A stretch of DNA of 36,101 nt from assembly GCA_902597215.1 (NCBI GenBank), contig CACJWU010000005.1, forward strand, positions 1 through 36,101, read 5' to 3'. Of this stretch, positions 24,296-32,420 are shown in pieces (the first letter of the stretch is position 1; each line of letters starts with the position of its first letter). Both the position numbers and the translations under genes were made by a program. Origin of the DNA: an uncultured Pelagibacteraceae bacterium. GTDB taxonomy: Bacteria > Pseudomonadota > Alphaproteobacteria > Pelagibacterales > Pelagibacteraceae. The notes under the pieces were generated by a model that worked only from the letters and a program-made list of their open reading frames with translations, searched no databases and was not told the origin of the DNA.

Positions 24296-25261
24296 ATGAA
24301 ATTTAAAATTGATAATCTTCAATACTGCAATTGGTCTAGAGAAGTTTTTGAGATTAATAGAAAAGCAAATCTTGATGCTGTACATGTTACAGTAGTTTAT
24401 CATCAAGATTTTGATGAGTTTTGTACTGAAATTAAAAATTGGGATAAATTATTGAATGACAACTCAGATTTAATTTTTTTAGGAAAAGATTATAAAGATA
24501 TAGAAAAAGCTAAGAGTGAAAAAAAAACAGCTATTTTTTTTGGATTCCAAAACTGCTCTCCAATTGAAGATGATATAGATTTAGTAAAAAAAGTTCATGA
24601 GCTTGGTTGTCGATTCATGCAATTAACTTACAATAATCAGTCTTTATTAGCTACTGGTTGTTATGAAAAATTTGATAGTGGAGTAACAAACTTTGGACGC
24701 GAAGTAATAAGAGAAATGAACAGAGTTGGGATAGTTATAGATATGTCTCATTCTGCGGAAAAAAGCACTTTTGAAGCTATAGAATTTAGTGAAAAACCAA
24801 TTGCTATTACTCATGCTAATCCATCTTTTTGGCATCCTGCAAAAAGAAATAAATCATCAGATTTATTAAAAGCTTTAAGTGATAGTGGTGGAATTTTAGG
24901 ATTATCACTTTATCCACATCATTTAAAAGGAAATACAAATTGTAAATTAGATAGTTTTTGTGAAATGGTTGCTAGAACAGCTGATATAATGAGCATTAAA
25001 CATATAGGCATTGGATCTGATCTTTGTTTAAATCAACCTGATGAAGTTGTTACATGGATGAGAAATGGGACATGGTCAAAAAGTAAAAATTATGGAGAGG
25101 GTTCAAAAAGTAAATCAGGTTTTCCAAAACAACCAGAATGGTTTAAAGATGCAAGAGGCTTTGATAATATCGAAGAGGGGTTAAAAAAGATTGGTTTTGC
25201 AGAAATAGAAATTGATGGGATACTAGGTAATAATTGGTATAATTTTTATAAAACTATTTAA
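24296..25261 (+). CDS. M19 'membrane dipeptidase'-like protein with altered metal site
   Basis: 321 residues with the M19 (renal dipeptidase) barrel pattern: FFGFQNCSPIEDDIDLV, LGCRFMQLTYNNQ, IDMSHSAEKS, ITHANPSFWHPAKRNKS, IGIGSDL. The usual N-terminal HxD metal motif is not evident, and the GxEG glutamate that bridges the two zincs is replaced by Gln (GFQN). This matches, as I recall it, the subgroup encoded beside dimethylglycine/glycine-betaine catabolic genes in pseudomonads (the dgcA region), so it is probably not a housekeeping dipeptidase. There is no signal peptide. It is two bases before the next gene in a four-gene operon. Confidence 0.8.
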   Translation: MKFKIDNLQYCNWSREVFEINRKANLDAVHVTVVYHQDFDEFCTEIKNWDKLLNDNSDLIFLGKDYKDIEKAKSEKKTAIFFGFQNCSPIEDDIDLVKKVHELGCRFMQLTYNNQSLLATGCYEKFDSGVTNFGREVIREMNRVGIVIDMSHSAEKSTFEAIEFSEKPIAITHANPSFWHPAKRNKSSDLLKALSDSGGILGLSLYPHHLKGNTNCKLDSFCEMVARTADIMSIKHIGIGSDLCLNQPDEVVTWMRNGTWSKSKNYGEGSKSKSGFPKQPEWFKDARGFDNIEEGLKKIGFAEIEIDGILGNNWYNFYKTI

Positions 25262-25263
25262 CA

Positions 25264-26931
25264 ATGAATATTGAATTAAGAGATCCAAATATTATTATGA
25301 AATTATCGAGATTGGGTTCATTTCATCAATCTAAACTATCATTTTTAAGGAGTTTTTTAAATGAATTTAAAGATTGGGATTATAAAAGAGATTTATTTGA
25401 TTTGGATAAAAATGGATTTGGTGTTGCAATTTATTCATTCAAAAAAAAAGAAAGAGCTTATTCATTAATTTGTTTTGCAAATAAAATAGATGATAATGAG
25501 AGATCTGATAGAGTTATTGCAACTAAATGGGATGCAGCTTTTACATTGTATGATGGTTCACCAAGCAACAATGACATCGAAAGATTAAAAAATGAGGTGC
25601 CAAAGCAAGAAGTTGGAAGATTATCTTATAAAGAACTTACTTTATCAAGAGCAAATAAATCTATTAGAGTTTTTGATCATGTTGTAGAAAGTTTAAGTAA
25701 CGGTAAACAGCCCAATTTAGATTTGTTAGAAAAAGTTGGTTATCTTTATAGAACAACAGCAGTTTATGGATCAGGAAAATTTGGACTTGCGGATCGTTTT
25801 AGAATTAAAAATAGAGAGGAGATCAATGGTCCGTTTAGACTGGAAATGATGTTGGTCTATCTAGTGAGACAATTCACATTCGATCAAGTTAACCATGTTG
25901 CAAAAAATAAAAATCCCGAAAAAGCTGTAAGACTTGACTTAAAAATATGCAAAAATCTTGGAATCGGAAACTCAACTGGTTTGGGAATGGCACCATTTAT
26001 AGTAAATCACCCAACTTTAGTTAATAATTGGATTATGTGTAGAGAAAAAGCTTTAAAAAAAATTAGAGAAATTAAAAATGTTAAAGATGAAGATGCGGAT
26101 TTATTTAAAGAGTGTTTAAGAAATTCTATTAAAAATATTACAAGCTGGAACACCGAAAGTGAATTTCAAAGAAAAAAAATAAAAGAACTTTTAAAAGATG
26201 TTAAAAAATCTTTAAATTTTATTGAAAACAAAATTAATTTTGAGGATGAGTATCCTTTTAATAAAATTTACTTGTGGATAGAAAATGAGACTTGTGAGGA
26301 ATGTATTGAATATATGGTCTCTATAATGATGGAACCTTATGAGAAAATTCTACAACCTTTAATTAAACAAATGAGCTCTGATGAAGATAAATATTTTAAT
26401 ATTCCTACTCAGCGAACTACTGAGGAATTAAGATTTATTATTGAGAAAAGATATTCAAATATTTTATCTATAGATTTTGAAAAAAGAAAAAATCAAAAAA
26501 AATTCTGGTTTATATCTAAAAATAAAGAAGAACCAAGAATTGCAGATCGATTTGAAGAACAAGGTTCCAATCTTGAGCAGCCTTTAGCAATAGCTAGAGA
26601 TATAAAGAATTTATATGAAAAATTGAAAATATCTAATGGTATTCAGACAATAGATAAATTTTTGTCTGAAAATTCAGATTTAAGACATGTTGTAAGAAGA
26701 GCATTTATAATTGAAAAGTTTCCATACTCAGAAATTCAAGATAACACAATCAGTGAAAATATGGTTCCAATTGATATGTTGCGATTAAAATTATCTTTTT
26801 TTGGTGCATTAAAATTTGATCCAAGATCAGACAAATGGTTAAGAATATGCATGTTTCAGGGAGCCCCTTTACCGAATGAATTAAAGAATTATGATGATCA
26901 CTGGGTTTATAAAGCTCATTTAAAAATATGA
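25264..26931 (+). CDS. Conserved-looking protein of unknown function, 555 aa
   Basis: I cannot name the family. It is a large soluble protein without signal peptide or membrane segments. A basic/aromatic start (LSRLGSFHQSKLSFLRSF) is followed by a block that looks conserved (YLYRTTAVYGSGKFGLADRF) and another (GIGNSTGLGMAPFIVNHP). The middle is charged and helical (about 260-400). Later come YSNILSIDF, FWFISKNKEEPR and a C-terminal ALKFDPRSDKWLRICMFQGA. No nucleotide-binding or classical metal motif is visible. It is tightly linked to the M19-like gene (2 bp) and the DUF3726-like gene (ATGA overlap), which points to one shared pathway. Confidence 0.82.
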   Translation: MNIELRDPNIIMKLSRLGSFHQSKLSFLRSFLNEFKDWDYKRDLFDLDKNGFGVAIYSFKKKERAYSLICFANKIDDNERSDRVIATKWDAAFTLYDGSPSNNDIERLKNEVPKQEVGRLSYKELTLSRANKSIRVFDHVVESLSNGKQPNLDLLEKVGYLYRTTAVYGSGKFGLADRFRIKNREEINGPFRLEMMLVYLVRQFTFDQVNHVAKNKNPEKAVRLDLKICKNLGIGNSTGLGMAPFIVNHPTLVNNWIMCREKALKKIREIKNVKDEDADLFKECLRNSIKNITSWNTESEFQRKKIKELLKDVKKSLNFIENKINFEDEYPFNKIYLWIENETCEECIEYMVSIMMEPYEKILQPLIKQMSSDEDKYFNIPTQRTTEELRFIIEKRYSNILSIDFEKRKNQKKFWFISKNKEEPRIADRFEEQGSNLEQPLAIARDIKNLYEKLKISNGIQTIDKFLSENSDLRHVVRRAFIIEKFPYSEIQDNTISENMVPIDMLRLKLSFFGALKFDPRSDKWLRICMFQGAPLPNELKNYDDHWVYKAHLKI

Positions 26932-27539
26932 AATCGCTAAGTGAGATAGAGATTATTTCAAAAAGAGCCAGTCGCGCTGCTGGTTTTTCCTGGGGTATAG
27001 CAGAGGAAATAGGAAAAAGTGTAAGACTCCTAGAACTTTTTGGCCTTCCTGGTATCAAAAATTTAAATCAATATTTTCAGGAGATAAATTTAAAAAAATT
27101 TGAGAACTTAAAAATTATTAATAAAATCAATAAGTCAACAAATTTAGGATTTTGTCCAATTAGTTTGGGAGTAAGTTTTATAGATCAAGTCAAAACTTTA
27201 GAAAATTATAAAAAATGTGAATTTAGTGAAGTGAGATATCCTTTTTTACTCCTTCCTTTCTTAAGTAGAGGATCTGAGATAATAGGGAAAAGAATATTAT
27301 TTAGATTTGCAAATAATCAATTCTTATTGAATTTTAACGTTAGTATTTCATCTAATTTTTTACAAGATAACTTTTTGAATACAGCTAAGGATATAAAGAT
27401 AAGTTTTTTAGAAAATAAAGATAATTTTGAGGATTTAGAATGGAAAAAACTCTACCAATTATCAGAAAAAACTTTTGTTGAAGAAACACAAAGTTTAAAG
27501 AAAGGAGCAGCCGGAGCTGGATTAACTGACAATGACTAA
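26928..27539 (+). CDS. DUF3726-like protein, 203 aa
   Basis: The N-terminus (LSEIEIISKRASRAAGFSWG, then AEEIGKSVRLLELFGLPG) and the C-terminal GAAGAGLTDND look like the DUF3726 family, whose function is unknown. The middle is poorly conserved and has one cysteine pair (GFCPISLG, YKKCEFSE). There is no export signal. It overlaps the 555-residue gene by four bases and the small CxxC gene by eight, so all are probably made together. Family assignment is from memory of the terminal motifs. Confidence 0.72.
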   Translation: MKSLSEIEIISKRASRAAGFSWGIAEEIGKSVRLLELFGLPGIKNLNQYFQEINLKKFENLKIINKINKSTNLGFCPISLGVSFIDQVKTLENYKKCEFSEVRYPFLLLPFLSRGSEIIGKRILFRFANNQFLLNFNVSISSNFLQDNFLNTAKDIKISFLENKDNFEDLEWKKLYQLSEKTFVEETQSLKKGAAGAGLTDND

Positions 27540-27693
27540 TGAAGAGTATTATAATGATGATGATTTAAAAGAATTAAATAATATTTGTGATGAGTGTAAA
27601 AAGGAAGATGAAAGTGTCTCACAAAACTTAATTTTGACTGGTTTTAAATTGTGCAAATCTTGCAGGATATCAAAAACTATTTTTCCAGTTTAA
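27532..27693 (+). CDS. Small double-CxxC (zinc-ribbon-like) protein, 53 aa
   Basis: ATG 27532 overlaps the DUF3726-like stop by eight bases. The product starts MTNEEYYNDDDLKELNNI, has CDEC (19-22) and CKSC (41-44), and ends FPV. Four cysteines in two CxxC pairs 18 residues apart are what a small zinc ribbon or redox scaffold looks like; an acidic N-terminus suggests a binding partner. It overlaps the convergent Yip1-like gene by four bases. Its tight position at the operon end supports it as real, but no family is recognised. Confidence 0.6.
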   Translation: MTNEEYYNDDDLKELNNICDECKKEDESVSQNLILTGFKLCKSCRISKTIFPV

Positions 27694-28256
27694 CTTACAA
27701 CACCAGTTTGATTTTGAAATAGAGACAAAAAATAAATTAGAAAAATTATCTGAGGTGCTAAAGAGACTAATGTAGTTTTGATATAATTGTTATAGTTTAA
27801 AATAATATTTAGTCCAATTATTAGTGAAATATTATACCATGTGTATGAAATTAAGATAAAAAATAAAAGCACTTCATTAAAAACTATAAAATTTAAAAGA
27901 AGTGGAGATTGCGCAAAAGCAACTAAAATAATTAGTTTTCTAAAACTACAATTAGTTTTTTTATTTGGAAATAGTATTATTCCAACAAAATATAAGTATG
28001 CGGTCTTAATCACCCATATTAAAAATGAAGATATTATTATAGCTTTTAATGAAGGACCTTTTATTTGTCCCAAATCAAATTGTAAATTCATATAATTTAA
28101 AAAAGAGCTATTAGGGATAATACTTATAATGGAACCTAATAAGATAATTAATAGTGCATAATAGATAGAAGCTTCACCAAAATTTTTATTGTCTTTATAC
28201 AATGATTTATCTAATTTTATTGATCTTAATAATATATTTAAAAATTCACCAAACAT
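27690..28256 (-). CDS. Yip1-like integral membrane protein, 188 aa
   Basis: Five or so hydrophobic helices follow a short soluble N-terminus (MFGEFLNILLRSIKLDKSLY), a layout seen in bacterial Yip1-family proteins. The function is unknown; bacterial relatives are poorly studied. The ATG lies directly against the stop of the 34-residue peptide gene upstream, so the two are probably one transcript. Confidence 0.7.
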   Translation of the reverse strand: MFGEFLNILLRSIKLDKSLYKDNKNFGEASIYYALLIILLGSIISIIPNSSFLNYMNLQFDLGQIKGPSLKAIIISSFLIWVIKTAYLYFVGIILFPNKKTNCSFRKLIILVAFAQSPLLLNFIVFNEVLLFFILISYTWYNISLIIGLNIILNYNNYIKTTLVSLAPQIIFLIYFLSLFQNQTGVVS

Positions 28257-28361
28257 TTATTTTTTTTTATTTTTTTCGTCTTTGTAAGAAATAATCAGTG
28301 GAAATAGTATTAAAGCAATAAACAATATAATGCAAACTGCAATTAGAAATGTTTTGCTCAT
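28257..28361 (-). CDS. 34-residue single-pass membrane peptide
   Basis: ATG 28361 opens MSKTFLIAVCIILFIALILF, then PLIISYKDEKNKKK and a stop whose last base abuts the next ATG. A single ~20-residue hydrophobic helix with a lysine-rich tail is typical of bacterial membrane microproteins. It begins 12 bases after the hairpin that follows the GcvT-family gene. Translation is inferred from layout and composition only. Confidence 0.5.
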   Translation of the reverse strand: MSKTFLIAVCIILFIALILFPLIISYKDEKNKKK

Positions 28362-28373
28362 TTAAATGGAATT

Positions 28374-28399
28374 AAGAGGGGAGAGTAAACTCCCCTCTT
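28374..28399 (-). terminator. Hairpin terminator after the GcvT-family gene
   Basis: A perfect 10-bp stem (AAGAGGGGAG with CTCCCCTCTT) around a 6-base loop lies 10 bases after the stop at 28409. Read on the minus strand it is followed by TTAATT, so the T-run is short. Read-through into the 34-residue peptide gene is possible. Confidence 0.65.
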
Positions 28400-28408
28400 T
28401 GTAAAATA

Positions 28409-29767
28409 TTAACCTTTTACAACTTCTCTTGTATTAGCGTTAAAGGACTCTTTAAATGGAATATCTACCACAACAGCATCTACTGGTTTACCAGAAGTTT
28501 CTGAGTACTTTTCAGGAAGATGTACTTTAAATTTAGTTCCAGTTTTATTTTTTGGAAATCCATTAGGGTTTAAAGTCCCATCAAAAGGTACATATCCCAT
28601 TGCAATATTGGTTTTTTTTTCTGGATGCCACCATGGCGATGTAATGAATCCAACTGGATCTCCACCATTTTCTGGTGATACTAACCAAAAGTCAGGTGCA
28701 TAATCATCAATAGGCTTACCACCAAGTTCCATCCCGACTAATTGAAGCTTATATGGTTTTTTTCCAGCTTTTATATCTGCTCCCATTTTTTCTAATACAG
28801 CTTTACCAACATAGTCACTTTTTTTATTCCATTCACCTTTACCAGATAAAGAAACTTGATAACCTAAATTACATTGATAAGGATTATGTTGTTGGTCCAT
28901 ATCTTGTCCCCAAGAAAGAATTCCTGCTTGAATTCTTCTGTGATGTGCTGGTGCGATAACCATTAAATTATGTTTTTTCCCTGCAGCTAAAACAGCATTC
29001 CACATATCATCTGCATACAATGTAGCATCTCTAAGATATATTTCGTAACCAGCTTCACCAGAAAAACCAGATTGAGAAATCACGCAACTTCTTCCCGCAA
29101 CCTTAACTTCAGCTAAACCATAGAAAGGCATATTTTCTAAATCAACTTGATCTCCCAATAAATCTTTCATAAGTGCTTTAGATTTAGGTCCTTGAATTTG
29201 AACAGGACATGCATCTATTTCCTCAATAGTACAATTAAATTTTCCATCAGCATTTACACCTTGAAGATACATTCCTATATCTGAGTCAGATAAAGAAAAC
29301 CAAAACTCATCTTTAGAAATTCTTAAAAGAATAGGATCATTTAGAACACCACCATATGCATTACATAGAATTACATATCTAGCTCTCATTGGTGAAATTT
29401 TCGTTGCATCTCTTGTTATTACATAATCTACAAATTTTTCTGCATCTGGACCTTTAACTTGTATCTGTCTTTCCACAGCTACATTCCACATTGTAACATG
29501 ATTTACAATCGCATCATATTCAACCATGGCTCCGCCATCTTCAGGTTTGACATATCCTCTAGGATGATAAATTCGATTATAAACAGTTGCTCTCCAACAA
29601 CCCGCTTGCATTGATAGATGCCAATAAGGTGATTTTCTTACCCTAGTTGAAATTAACATTTCAACTTTAGTTGGCCCACTTTGTCTTAAATTGTATGGTA
29701 CTTTTCGATCTGATTGATCGACAGAAGTAACATGTTTTAGTTTAGTATAGTCAAATTCTTTAGACAT
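28409..29767 (-). CDS. GcvT-family THF-dependent demethylase (DmdA/LigM-like)
   Basis: A 452-residue cytoplasmic GcvT-fold protein that would pass a methyl group from a substrate to THF. Family features are VERQIQVKGPDAEKFVDYV (98-116), the Asp in GVLNDPILLRI (Asp144), VQIQGPKSKALM and the SQSGFSGEAGYEIYL loop. It is longer than true DMSP demethylase (about 365-370), with an extra ~50 N-terminal residues and a longer C-terminus. LigM/DesA-type O-demethylases have a similar length and are also encoded beside metF. The substrate is unknown; a DMSP role should not be assumed. The start has a good AAGGAG site and overlaps the MetF-like stop by eight bases. Confidence 0.82.
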   Translation of the reverse strand: MSKEFDYTKLKHVTSVDQSDRKVPYNLRQSGPTKVEMLISTRVRKSPYWHLSMQAGCWRATVYNRIYHPRGYVKPEDGGAMVEYDAIVNHVTMWNVAVERQIQVKGPDAEKFVDYVITRDATKISPMRARYVILCNAYGGVLNDPILLRISKDEFWFSLSDSDIGMYLQGVNADGKFNCTIEEIDACPVQIQGPKSKALMKDLLGDQVDLENMPFYGLAEVKVAGRSCVISQSGFSGEAGYEIYLRDATLYADDMWNAVLAAGKKHNLMVIAPAHHRRIQAGILSWGQDMDQQHNPYQCNLGYQVSLSGKGEWNKKSDYVGKAVLEKMGADIKAGKKPYKLQLVGMELGGKPIDDYAPDFWLVSPENGGDPVGFITSPWWHPEKKTNIAMGYVPFDGTLNPNGFPKNKTGTKFKVHLPEKYSETSGKPVDAVVVDIPFKESFNANTREVVKG

Positions 29768-30533
29768 AACTATTCTCCTTCAACCACTTGTTAGTTTCCT
29801 TCAAGCCGCCGAATGTATAAATGTGGAAGAAATCAGTATGCGATTTAACTTTCCCAATTAAATCATTAGGGTCTTTAGGTTTCAATAAATCTAACGCCTT
29901 ACTAAAATTAGATTTAAGAAAGTTTAAGGAATTTTTTGCTCCAACGATATTAGCAAATTTAATTAAGCTAGATATTTTTAGAGGCCCAGTAATTCCCACA
30001 TGTACTGGTACGCTTTGTTTAGATATAAAATCTATAATAGGCTGAGGGTCTAATAACCATTGGGTTACGATGTAATCAGCATAAGGCTTTTTATCTATCA
30101 TAGCTTTTTCTAAATCTGAGTCGGATATATCAGGACTCCCCTCTGGGTGTCCAGCGATTCCTATTGTCATCTTCTCAAAATAACCAGTTTCTAAAAGTTG
30201 AAACGAGCTATCAAATTTTCCTAAAGGTTCTCTACCACCACCAATTATCAAAACCTGTTTTACCCCTCCATCCTTACATCTTGAAACATAATCTTTGAGT
30301 TGTTTCTCGTCATGCATTGATCTTGCTGGAAAATGAGGTACGGGGTTAAAGCCTTTTTTTACAAGCTCAACTGCCTGTTGAGCAGTTTCTCTGTAGTCTC
30401 CTCCAGGCAACATTGTGATGTAAATATCATTTACAGGCGGTACCGTTGAAAGGTCAGTTTGAGGTCCAATTTCCAAAGAAAATTTCATTATCTGATCATT
30501 ATCTTTTTTAAAAAAGCTGTCAAAGAAATTCAT
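29760..30533 (-). CDS. MetF-like methylenetetrahydrofolate reductase homologue
   Basis: A TIM-barrel protein related to MetF, which interconverts methyl-THF and methylene-THF. From ATG 30533 it is 257 residues (MNFFDSFFKKDN); the frame extends to a TTG at 30596, but that is less likely. Family-like elements are FSLEIGPQTD at the catalytic Glu position, NPVPHFPARS, VLIIGGGREPLG and IGIAGHPEGSPD. It is shorter than E. coli MetF (296). The coupled GcvT-family demethylase suggests it oxidises the methyl-THF made there. A flavin-dependent oxidative direction is inferred. Confidence 0.8.
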   Translation of the reverse strand: MNFFDSFFKKDNDQIMKFSLEIGPQTDLSTVPPVNDIYITMLPGGDYRETAQQAVELVKKGFNPVPHFPARSMHDEKQLKDYVSRCKDGGVKQVLIIGGGREPLGKFDSSFQLLETGYFEKMTIGIAGHPEGSPDISDSDLEKAMIDKKPYADYIVTQWLLDPQPIIDFISKQSVPVHVGITGPLKISSLIKFANIVGAKNSLNFLKSNFSKALDLLKPKDPNDLIGKVKSHTDFFHIYTFGGLKETNKWLKENSYV

Positions 30534-30587
30534 TAGAGGGTGTGGCGAAATTTGTTGCCAAAAAAAATGCTCGTGATAATTTTTTTT

Positions 30588-31784
30588 GTGGACCAAAATC
30601 TCAAAAATTTACCCCTCTCAAAAATACTAGATATTGATAAACTTAATAATGTCGATAAGCCAATAGAAACTGCCAATGGCCTACCCAATGAGTGTTATAC
30701 GAGTAAAGACTATTTTATGCATGAAAGGGAAAAGGTTTTTTTCAACAAATGGACTGTTGTTGGGGTAGCAAGTTCTTTACCCAATCCTGGAGATGCTAAA
30801 CCTTATAGCCTTTTAGGAGTTCCGCTGATTATCGTAAGAGATAAAAAAATGCAGATTCGTGTTTTTCATAACGTTTGTAGTCACAGGGGTTTTAAACTCC
30901 TAGATAAATCATGTTCTTTAAAAAATGTTATTAGATGTCCTTATCATTTTTGGTCTTATGATTTTAGTGGAAAACTTGTTGCTACACCACATATTGGCGG
31001 TTTGAACAATCATCAATCAAATGATTTTGATAAAACAAAAAGTAATTTAAAAGAAGTAAAAACTAAAATTTGGATGGATATAATTTTTGTTAATATCAAT
31101 TCAAATGAAATCGATTTTGATGAATATATTAAACCTTTAGAAAATAGATGGTCAAAGTTTATAAGTAAGAAAGATCATAATTCTTTAGTGCACTCTAATG
31201 ATTATGGTTATTTTAATTTAGAAGTAGGATGTAATTGGAAATTTGCAATTGAAAATTATTGTGAAAGTTATCATTTGCCTACAATTCATCCAGAGTTAAA
31301 TAAAGTTTCAAACATTAATGATCATTATCATATTCAAGGATTACCCAATAGATTTGCTGGACAAGGAAGTAAAAAGTACGAACAACTTATGAAAGGAAAT
31401 AAAAAATTTAATACTTTTTCTAATTGGGATAAAGGAATGTTAAAAAATTCTGAATATATTGCTTTGTTTCCAAATATAATGATAGGTTTACATATTGATC
31501 ATTTTTATGTTTTTTGGTTAGAACCGTTATCAATGAATAAAACTAAAGAACATATGCAAATGTATTATGTTGGAAATGAAAGTGCTAACGGTAATGAATT
31601 AAAAGATTTAAGAAAAGAAAACTCAAGGTTCTGGAAAGATGTTATGTTAGAAGATGTAAGAGCAATTGTGGGAATGCAAGAAGGAAGAAATTCACCAGTT
31701 TATAATGGTGGAAATTTTTCTCCTGTAATGGATCAACCAACTCATCAATTTCATAAATGGGTAGCAAATAGTTTAATGAGGTAA
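30588..31784 (+). CDS. Rieske non-haem iron oxygenase, betaine/choline type
   Basis: Uses O2 and electrons from a separate reductase to oxidise or demethylate a small substrate. The Rieske cluster ligands appear as NVCSHRG and RCPYHFW. The iron site appears as AIENYCESYHLPTIH plus a later Asp in LEDVRAIVGMQEG. The fold resembles glycine betaine demethylase (GbcA), carnitine or choline monooxygenase, and stachydrine demethylase. No reductase partner is in the window. The start is uncertain: GTG 30588 (VDQNLKNLPLSK) leaves room for the divergent promoters, but ATG 30567 and GTG 30540 are in frame. It is divergent from the GcvT/MetF pair, so both may act on one methylated nitrogen compound. Confidence 0.83.
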   Translation: MDQNLKNLPLSKILDIDKLNNVDKPIETANGLPNECYTSKDYFMHEREKVFFNKWTVVGVASSLPNPGDAKPYSLLGVPLIIVRDKKMQIRVFHNVCSHRGFKLLDKSCSLKNVIRCPYHFWSYDFSGKLVATPHIGGLNNHQSNDFDKTKSNLKEVKTKIWMDIIFVNINSNEIDFDEYIKPLENRWSKFISKKDHNSLVHSNDYGYFNLEVGCNWKFAIENYCESYHLPTIHPELNKVSNINDHYHIQGLPNRFAGQGSKKYEQLMKGNKKFNTFSNWDKGMLKNSEYIALFPNIMIGLHIDHFYVFWLEPLSMNKTKEHMQMYYVGNESANGNELKDLRKENSRFWKDVMLEDVRAIVGMQEGRNSPVYNGGNFSPVMDQPTHQFHKWVANSLMR

Positions 31785-31790
31785 AAGATA

Positions 31791-32420
31791 ATGGCACTTA
31801 AAGATGTTGGAAATAAAATTCCTATTTATAAACTCAAAACAACTGATGAGGTGATGAAATATTATGACGAGTGGGGTGAGCAGAATAAATATAATAAAGA
31901 TATGGTTGAATGGAACTATACAGGTCCACAAGAAACCGTACAAGTTTTTAAAAAATATGAGTTAAATAAAGATGCACTTATCTTTGATGCTGGCTGTGGA
32001 ACTGGTTTAGTAGGATTGGAATTAAAAAAATTTGGTTATAAAAATTTTCATGGAGCTGATCTTTCACAAAAGTTATTAGATACAATTCCAAATAATCTTT
32101 ACCAAAGATTAACTAAAGTTGATCTGAATAAAACTATAGAGGAAAAAAATAATTTTTATGACTCGGTTATGTGTGTAGGAACTTTTACTTTTGGACACGT
32201 CAAACCACAAGCACTAGATGAGTTTGTAAGAATAACCAAAAAAGATGGCTTGATATGTTTTACAATAAATGAAGGTATTTATTTAGAATATGGTTTTGAT
32301 AAAAAGATTGATGCATTAAAAAAAGAAGGTAAATGGAAAGAATTGGAATTTTTTAAATCTGATTATATTGCTAGTAAAGATGTAAATGCATGGCTTGGAT
32401 TATATAAGGTAAATAAATGA
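31791..32420 (+). CDS. SAM-dependent methyltransferase (class I)
   Basis: 209 residues with motif I FDAGCGTG (65-72) for SAM binding, then LSQKLLDTIP and later FGHVKPQALDEFVRITKKDG. It looks like the Methyltransf_11/WBSCR27-like group. The acceptor is unknown. It starts six bases after the Rieske gene, and its last bases (ATGA) overlap the start of the kinase, so the Rieske, methyltransferase and kinase genes may form one unit. Confidence 0.85.
   Translation: MALKDVGNKIPIYKLKTTDEVMKYYDEWGEQNKYNKDMVEWNYTGPQETVQVFKKYELNKDALIFDAGCGTGLVGLELKKFGYKNFHGADLSQKLLDTIPNNLYQRLTKVDLNKTIEEKNNFYDSVMCVGTFTFGHVKPQALDEFVRITKKDGLICFTINEGIYLEYGFDKKIDALKKEGKWKELEFFKSDYIASKDVNAWLGLYKVNK

Noticed and set aside
28409..29767. 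True DMSP demethylase (dmdA)
   Set aside because: About 80 residues longer than DmdA and coupled to a MetF-like gene; the fold fits but the substrate cannot be assumed.
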